A DNA stretch of 64,000 nt from an uncultured Pelagibacteraceae bacterium. Its GTDB lineage: Bacteria > Pseudomonadota > Alphaproteobacteria > Pelagibacterales > Pelagibacteraceae. The DNA is taken from assembly GCA_902557775.1 (NCBI GenBank), contig CACEBD010000003.1, positions 62,001 through 126,000 on the forward strand, in the 5' to 3' direction. The notes under the pieces were generated by a model. The model saw nothing but the letters and a program-made list of their open reading frames with translations. It did no database searches and was not told where the DNA came from. Numbering within the stretch: the first letter of the stretch is position 1; every line of letters starts with the position of its first letter. The position numbers were made by a program, and so were the translations under genes. This document shows positions 58,070 through 64,000 of this stretch, in pieces.

Positions 58070-58713
58070 TGAGTAAGCTAAAGTCAGAAGTAATAAAATA
58101 TTCTAAAAAATTAAATATTACTAATTTATCTGCTTTAAGATCAGGAAATATTTCTGCAAGAGCAAAAGAAAAAGGTGTGGATGGTTTTTATATAACTCCA
58201 TCCGGGAGAAAGTATTCGTCTTTAAAAACAAAAGACATCGTATTTGTTTCTCTTAAAGGTGTTTATGATAAAAAAAAGGGTAAACCATCATCAGAGTGGA
58301 GATTTCATCAAGATATTTATGTGAATAAAAAAGAGGCTAAAGCTATAGTTCATGCACACTCTAATTGTGCTACAGCTGTCTCTACTCATCAAAAAAGTAT
58401 TCCAGCTTTTCACTACATGGTTGCAGTAGCAGGCGGGGAAGATATTAAGTGCAGTAAATATGCAACTTTTGGAACAAAAAATCTTTCAAGAAATATAATT
58501 AAAGCGTTAAAAAATAGAACAGCATGTTTGATTGCTAATCACGGACAGGTTGCTTTTGGAGAAAATTTAGAGAAGACTTTTGAACTTGCTCAAGAGATCG
58601 AAAATATTTGCCTTCAATATATAAATGCCCTAAGAATTGGAATACCTAAGATTCTTTCAAAAAAAGAAATGAAAATTGTCTTAGGAAAATTTAAAAATTA
58701 TAAAAAAGGGTAA
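58069..58713 (+). CDS. Class II aldolase/adducin family protein (FucA-like)
   Basis: SGNISARAKEKGVDGFYITPSG, KPSSEWRFH, IVHAHSNCATA, ACLIANHGQVAFG. Confidence 0.9.
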   Translation: MSKLKSEVIKYSKKLNITNLSALRSGNISARAKEKGVDGFYITPSGRKYSSLKTKDIVFVSLKGVYDKKKGKPSSEWRFHQDIYVNKKEAKAIVHAHSNCATAVSTHQKSIPAFHYMVAVAGGEDIKCSKYATFGTKNLSRNIIKALKNRTACLIANHGQVAFGENLEKTFELAQEIENICLQYINALRIGIPKILSKKEMKIVLGKFKNYKKG

Positions 58714-58718
58714 TTTTT

Positions 58719-59759
58719 ATGATTAAAGTTGGTGAGCACATTACCATAGATTTTCTAGGTGTTAAAAAAGACTATTCACCTGAATTTTACGAAAAGGTTA
58801 TTTACAAAATAGCAAAAGCTGCAAAGGTAGAAATATTAAACGTTGCTTCTCATAAATTTGAACCGCAAGGTTTTACTTTAGTCGCTTTATTATCAGAAAG
58901 CCATTTTAGCTTTCATACTTTCCCTGAAAGAGGTGTAATAAGCTTCGATTTTTTTACATGTGGAAAAGTGAACCCTAAAGTTGCTCTTAAAATTTTAAGA
59001 AAAGAGATCGATCATCAAAGAGTTGTGACCAATGCTTTCGATCGAAGTAGCGTGGGTCTTTATGATGATATTTATAGCACTCCAGGCCAAAAGAAATTTT
59101 ATGTGGTCAAAGATGTTTTAGAAAAATTCACTTCTAAAGTAGGTCAATTTGTTGAAATAATGGATTTAGAAGAGTTTGGACACGCATTATTTATTGATCA
59201 TGAAATTCAAGTAGCTGAAAAAGATGAGAAAATTTATAGCTCAAATTTTTTCAGATCTAGTTATGATTTAAGTAAGAAAAATAATAACGTTGCGATAATC
59301 GGTGGTGGAGACGGCGGTGTCGCTAGAGCCTGTTTAGAGAATAATTCAAACTATATAGATTGGTTTGAACTAGATCCTGAGATAGTAGATGTTTGCTATC
59401 GTCACTTACCAAAAGTTTGCTCCAAAGTAAAAAAAAGTAACAAAATTAAAACGTTCTGGGGAGACGCATTTAAAAGTATAAAAGAAATTGAAGATTCGAA
59501 ATATGATAAAATTTTTGTAGATTTAAACGATGATCAGTACTGTATTGACTTAGCTAAAAAAAATATGAAAGGTTTAAAAAGAATACTTAAAAAAGGCGGT
59601 GTAATTACTGCTCAAGTCGGAAGCCAGGATAAAAAACCTAAACAAGTTGATAACTGGTGCAAGGTTTTAGGAAAAAGCTTTGGAAACGTTAAATTATCTG
59701 GGGCTTATATCCCTAGTTTTGACTGTAAATGGAATTTTGCTTCATCTATAATGAAGTGA
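58719..59759 (+). CDS. Fused S-adenosylmethionine decarboxylase proenzyme / spermidine synthase
   Basis: N: LLSESHFSFHTFPERGVISFDFFTCG (SpeD); C: VAIIGGGDGGVARACLENNS..FELDPEIVDVCYRHLP (SpeE). Confidence 0.92.
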   Translation: MIKVGEHITIDFLGVKKDYSPEFYEKVIYKIAKAAKVEILNVASHKFEPQGFTLVALLSESHFSFHTFPERGVISFDFFTCGKVNPKVALKILRKEIDHQRVVTNAFDRSSVGLYDDIYSTPGQKKFYVVKDVLEKFTSKVGQFVEIMDLEEFGHALFIDHEIQVAEKDEKIYSSNFFRSSYDLSKKNNNVAIIGGGDGGVARACLENNSNYIDWFELDPEIVDVCYRHLPKVCSKVKKSNKIKTFWGDAFKSIKEIEDSKYDKIFVDLNDDQYCIDLAKKNMKGLKRILKKGGVITAQVGSQDKKPKQVDNWCKVLGKSFGNVKLSGAYIPSFDCKWNFASSIMK

Positions 59760-60556
59760 TGTTTCGTGTTTCTTGTATTCAATTAAGATCAAATAACAAT
59801 ATTCATTTTAATTTAAACAAAACATCAAAACTTATTAAAAAAGCAGTAAAGCAAAAAACTGATTTCATAATCACTCCAGAAGTTTCTTCACATTTCTCTT
59901 TAAAAAAAAATGAATTGCTAAAAGTTTGTACGTCAATGCAAAATGATATTTATCTAAATGGTATTAAAAAACTTGCAAAAAAGTATAAGAAATGGATTTT
60001 GATAGGATCTTTAATAATTAAGATTTCAAGAAATAAATTAGTTAATAGATCTGTTTTAATTGATAAGAGTGGTAAAATAAGAACTTACTATGATAAAATT
60101 CACATGTACGACGTTGTTTTAAGTAAAAAAGAGAAATATTTTGAGTCAAAGAGTTTTTATCCAGGAAACAAAATAAAGACTTTCAACTTACCTTGGGGAA
60201 AAATCGGTTTAACTATTTGTTATGACCTTAGATTTCCAATTCTATATAGAAAACTGGCTAAGGCGGGATCATTATTTTTAACTGTTCCATCTGCCTTCAC
60301 TGAGACTACAGGCAAGAAACATTGGCATTCCTTATTAAAAGCTAGAGCTATAGAAAATTTTTGTTATGTATTCGCTCCTGCGCAGGGCGGGACACACTAT
60401 AATGGAAGAAAAACTTTTGGACATTCATTAATAATTTCTCCAGATGGAAAAATTTTAAAAGAATTAAAAAAATCAGAGGGCGTGATCACAACTGCTGTAA
60501 ATCCTAAACTATCAAAAAATCTAAGGTTAAGAATACCTAGTTTAAGGGGCGACTAA
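59759..60556 (+). CDS. Nitrilase/omega-amidase-type carbon-nitrogen hydrolase
   Basis: FIITPEVS, KIHMYDVVL, IGLTICYDLRFPILYRKLA (E-K-C triad); ATG at 59759 overlaps previous stop. Confidence 0.9.
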   Translation: MFRVSCIQLRSNNNIHFNLNKTSKLIKKAVKQKTDFIITPEVSSHFSLKKNELLKVCTSMQNDIYLNGIKKLAKKYKKWILIGSLIIKISRNKLVNRSVLIDKSGKIRTYYDKIHMYDVVLSKKEKYFESKSFYPGNKIKTFNLPWGKIGLTICYDLRFPILYRKLAKAGSLFLTVPSAFTETTGKKHWHSLLKARAIENFCYVFAPAQGGTHYNGRKTFGHSLIISPDGKILKELKKSEGVITTAVNPKLSKNLRLRIPSLRGD

Positions 60557-60952
60557 CTATTCATAAGATTTTACCTCTTTTATATTTGATCCGAGAGCAT
60601 TGTTAATTGCTAATTTGATTTTTGCTCTCTGATCGTTAAATTTATAAACACTTCTGGCAAGTTCGATAAATTTTTCATCAAATTTATTATTTTTTTCAGC
60701 AAATCTTTTTCCGTCCTCAATATCCCAAAGTTTTAAATTTATATTTTTTAAATCATTCTTAAAACTCGAAATTTTACTTTCATTATTAATATATTTTTTT
60801 AAAGTTTCATTTAGCGAATTCAGCTCTTTATTCACCTCTACCAATTTTTCTTTATTACTTATTTTTTCTTTTTTGATCTCTAAAATGGTAATTTTATCTA
60901 TTAATTCACCAACTGAGATTTCTGCCAATATTTTGTCCATTTTCCTAATCAT
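60557..60952 (-). CDS. DUF6165-like coiled protein
   Basis: ILAEISVGELIDKITILEIKKEKI...LWDIEDGKR. Confidence 0.7.
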   Translation of the reverse strand: MIRKMDKILAEISVGELIDKITILEIKKEKISNKEKLVEVNKELNSLNETLKKYINNESKISSFKNDLKNINLKLWDIEDGKRFAEKNNKFDEKFIELARSVYKFNDQRAKIKLAINNALGSNIKEVKSYE

Positions 60953-60998
60953 ATTAATATTTGACTATATTAATCATTAAATATACTTCGAAATAATA

Positions 60999-61931
60999 AT
61001 GTCAAATATATTAATAATAAAACATGGTTCTTTAGGTGATTTAATTCAAGCAAATGGAGCTATAAAAGATATAAAAAATTTTTACAAAAATAGAAAAGTT
61101 TTTTTACTTACAGCCCAGCCTTATGCAATTTTTATGTCAGAATGCCCTTATTTAGATGGCGTTATTATAGATAAAAGATTACCTAGGTGGAATTTATTTT
61201 ATTTAAAAAATTTAAAAAACAATCTAGCAAAATATAATTTTACAAAAATCTACGATTTACAAAATTCAAGTAGAACAAAATTTTATAAAAGATTTATTTT
61301 AAAAAACGTTGAATGGTCATCCACTGAAACCTCCTTAGAGCCAGGTCAAAAAAAGAGTGATTTCGACAAAGACCCTGTTCTTGATAGAATGGAAATTCAA
61401 TTAAAAAAAAGTGGTATACAAACTGAATTTGTAAAAAATATAGACTTGAATTGGGCTATATCAGATATCTCCAGGTTAAAAAAACAATATGCGAATAATG
61501 ACTACATCTTATTATTTCCATTTTGTTCAAAAAAAGTTCCTAAAAAAAAATGGCCTTTTTTCAAAGATTTAATTTTACGACTAAAACAAGATTATAAAAA
61601 TAAATATCCAATTCTATTAGCTCCAGGACCAGACGAAATTGATGAAGCTAATGAGTTGAATGCTAAAGTGGTTTTAGATAATAATCAGCCTATTAATATA
61701 AAAACTTTAATATCTTTAATAAGTAATGCTAAATTTATCATTGCAAATGATACGGGACCAGCTCATATAGCTTCACATTTAGATAAAGTAGGAATTGTAC
61801 TTTTTGGAAACCACACGACTGCAAAGAAAGTGAGTATCGAAAATTTTAATTTTAAAGCAATCAGTGTTGAAAATCTAAATGATTTAACAGTCGAAACCGT
61901 TATAGAAAAAGTAAAATCTAAATTAAATTGA
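60999..61931 (+). CDS. Family 9 (heptosyltransferase-like) glycosyltransferase
   Basis: ILIIKHGSLGDLIQANGAIKDIK; FIIANDTGPAHIASHL. Confidence 0.9.
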   Translation: MSNILIIKHGSLGDLIQANGAIKDIKNFYKNRKVFLLTAQPYAIFMSECPYLDGVIIDKRLPRWNLFYLKNLKNNLAKYNFTKIYDLQNSSRTKFYKRFILKNVEWSSTETSLEPGQKKSDFDKDPVLDRMEIQLKKSGIQTEFVKNIDLNWAISDISRLKKQYANNDYILLFPFCSKKVPKKKWPFFKDLILRLKQDYKNKYPILLAPGPDEIDEANELNAKVVLDNNQPINIKTLISLISNAKFIIANDTGPAHIASHLDKVGIVLFGNHTTAKKVSIENFNFKAISVENLNDLTVETVIEKVKSKLN

Positions 61932-63003
61932 TATAATTCTTAATAATTTTATTCCAAGCAAAGCCTTTGGAAAATTCTAAAGCATTAGCACCGAGTTCTT
62001 TATATTTTTCGTTAGATAAGATTTTTAAAAGTGTATCGTAAATAGCATTTAAGTCGTTACCATTACAAAGATATCCTGTTATACCAGATTTTATCGCATC
62101 TCCTTCACCACCATATATTCCTCCAATTGACGGCTTTCCGTAGGATGCAGCTTCAATATAAGTAATACCAAACCCCTCAACTGATTTTTTATAAACAACC
62201 GAAGGCATTACGAACACATCTGATTGTTCAAGTAAACCAACTTTTTGTTGTTCTGTAGAGCTAAAAATTAATTCGACATTTTTTTCTAAACCTAATTCTT
62301 TTCTTAACTTCTCAAGATTTTTTCTTTCATCCCCATCTCCAATTGATACATATTTTAAATTTGGAAATTTTGGCAAAAGATTTTTTATTGACATTAAAAT
62401 ATTTTGGTGGCTTTTACGACCATCTAATCTAGAAACAGTAATTAGTTTTGGTGATGAATTTCCATAAATATTTTTAGAAAATTCTCTAGCTGCCTCATTG
62501 ACATCAATAGGATAGTTACAACCAGGATTGATAACGTGAATACCTTTTAATCCAAGTTTTAAACCTAATTCCTTAGTAAATTTTGAATTTGCAATTATGA
62601 AATCTGCTTTTTCTAATGATTCTAAAACTCTTTTATTTAAAGAGGAGCCAACAGGATGATTTATTTCTTTTGAGTGAATTAAGCAAAAAGATTTTGTTTT
62701 CTTAAGGGTTCCAAGATCAATATTTTCAATACTTTTCCAATGATCAAAGAAACATGCTCTTATTTGATTTTGTTTAATAAAATCTTTTACTAAATTAGCT
62801 TTTCTATACTTTCTAAATATTTTTAAACCTGAAATTCTTTCTATATTTAATTTAGAATTTTGATCATAAGTATTTGCGTCTTGATAATTATCTGCAAAAA
62901 CTTTTACTGGACCATGATTTATAAGAGCATTAGATAAACCTTCCATTAGGTTTTGCATTCCTCCAAGTTCAGGGGGAAAATTTCTTGTAGAAACTAAAAA
63001 CAT
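61918..63003 (-). CDS. Family 4 glycosyltransferase
   Basis: STRNFPPELGGMQNLM; GFGITYIEAASYGKPSIGG. Confidence 0.92.
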   Translation of the reverse strand: MFLVSTRNFPPELGGMQNLMEGLSNALINHGPVKVFADNYQDANTYDQNSKLNIERISGLKIFRKYRKANLVKDFIKQNQIRACFFDHWKSIENIDLGTLKKTKSFCLIHSKEINHPVGSSLNKRVLESLEKADFIIANSKFTKELGLKLGLKGIHVINPGCNYPIDVNEAAREFSKNIYGNSSPKLITVSRLDGRKSHQNILMSIKNLLPKFPNLKYVSIGDGDERKNLEKLRKELGLEKNVELIFSSTEQQKVGLLEQSDVFVMPSVVYKKSVEGFGITYIEAASYGKPSIGGIYGGEGDAIKSGITGYLCNGNDLNAIYDTLLKILSNEKYKELGANALEFSKGFAWNKIIKNYINLI

Positions 63004-63560
63004 TAATTAAACCACTTTATATTACATCCCATACTAGGAATTTGCTCTTTTGGACCATCTTGTGTTTCAGAAATCATTTTCATCGCTATTTTTAAATCGC
63101 TATCTCCGCTTGAAACAGGTTTTAAATCTTTAAGCTCCCTAAATCTTCCTCGATACTGAAGCTTTAATTCCTTATTGTATCCAAAGAAATCAGGTGTACA
63201 AACTGCTCCGTACTTTCTTGCAATTTCTTGCGTTTCATCTATTAAATAATTAATCTCACCAAAATTATTTGTTTTTGCAAATTTAATCATGTTATCGAAC
63301 GAGTCTTCAGGATAATTTTTAGTATCATTAGACATGATTGCAACAGAGTTAATCCCATTTTTTTTTAATTCATTGCAATCTTTTGCTAAATCACGAATAA
63401 TCGCTTTCACATAAGGGCAGTGATTACAAATAAACATTATCAGTGTTGCCTTATTGCCTTTTACATCATTAAGAGAAATTAGTTTATTTTCTATCGATTT
63501 TAGTTTGAAATCCTCAGCTTTTTTTCCAAAATCGCAAACTGGTGTTTTTGTTAAAGCCAT
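63003..63560 (-). CDS. Thioredoxin-fold / AhpC-TSA redoxin
   Basis: FICNHCPYVKAIIRDLAKDC (NHCPYVKA motif). Confidence 0.9.
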   Translation of the reverse strand: MALTKTPVCDFGKKAEDFKLKSIENKLISLNDVKGNKATLIMFICNHCPYVKAIIRDLAKDCNELKKNGINSVAIMSNDTKNYPEDSFDNMIKFAKTNNFGEINYLIDETQEIARKYGAVCTPDFFGYNKELKLQYRGRFRELKDLKPVSSGDSDLKIAMKMISETQDGPKEQIPSMGCNIKWFN

Positions 63561-63601
63561 AATATATTATAAGATAATTAATAATACATTACAGCAAATT
63601 T

Positions 63602-64000
63602 ATGATTTATGATGTTAACGGCCACACTCCTAAAATGGATCCAGACAGCTGGGTAGCTTCTAATGCAGTTATCATCGGTAGAGTAGAATTAAAAAAAAAT
63701 TCTAATATTTGGTTTAATGCAACTTTAAGAGGTGATTTAGAACCAATTGTTATTGGTGAAGGTTCGAACATTCAGGACGGTAGCGTGATACACACAGACC
63801 CAGGTTGCCCAACAATTGTAGGCAAGGGTGTTACAGTAGGACATATGGTAATGCTTCACGGATGTGAAATTTCTGATGATTGTATTATTGGAATAGGCTC
63901 GACAATTTTAAATAAAGCAAAGATTGGAAAAAATTGTATCATTGGGGCCAATTCATTAGTGACAGAAAATAAAGTTATTCCAGATAGATCACTTGTCTTA
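63602..64000 (+). CDS. Gamma-carbonic-anhydrase-like left-handed beta-helix protein (truncated by window edge)
   Basis: Not in ORF track; [68 protein letters not shown]...[14 protein letters not shown]. Confidence 0.9.
   Translation, partial: MIYDVNGHTPKMDPDSWVASNAVIIGRVELKKNSNIWFNATLRGDLEPIVIGEGSNIQDGSVIHTDPGCPTIVGKGVTVGHMVMLHGCEISDDCIIGIGSTILNKAKIGKNCIIGANSLVTENKVIPDRSLVL

Noticed and set aside
1-64000. CRISPR arrays, toxin-antitoxin or phage-defence systems
   Set aside because: No spaced direct repeats, Cas-like, restriction-modification or other recognisable defence proteins were found.

Overview
The window is an AT-rich, very gene-dense bacterial chromosome segment. Short intergenic gaps, overlapping ORFs and gene content suggest a streamlined marine alphaproteobacterium of the SAR11/Pelagibacterales type; this is inferred from content, no database was searched. 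Main blocks: (1) 0.1-8.4 kb, TspO, HPP protein, secreted MsrA and a photolyase/cryptochrome module (FAD-domain photolyase-like protein, an unlisted 42-aa DUF2256 ORF, DCC thiol oxidoreductase, cryptochrome/photolyase-related protein, SDR); (2) 9-14.5 kb, hisI, folE, acuI-like MDR, LysR, RseP, HU; (3) 14.6-17.4 kb, two tandem ammonium transporters with clear terminators; (4) 17-24 kb, recX, cysQ, mnmA and a strong candidate structured ncRNA at about 23350-23522; (5) 24-32 kb, metC-like gene, MFS, CADD-like diiron protein, two TauE-like proteins and an SxtJ-DUF5989-carbamoyltransferase cassette; (6) 34.2-36.5 kb, a tightly packed operon of small, probably alpha/beta-barrel-fold proteins plus one membrane protein; (7) 38.9-54.2 kb, a surface-glycan region beginning directly after a tRNA-Met(CAU), with a split TPP enzyme, GHMP kinase, ColD/RfbH-like PLP enzyme and B12-binding radical SAM protein; (8) 54.2-60.6 kb, apt, mtnP, mtnA, class II aldolase, fused SpeD-SpeE and a nitrilase, suggesting MTA salvage through a DHAP-type shunt. 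The best candidates for undescribed biology are the 23.4 kb RNA, the 34.6-36.5 kb small-protein operon, the 40-46 kb sugar pathway and the SpeDE/MTA cluster. No CRISPR, transposase, integrase or prophage was seen.
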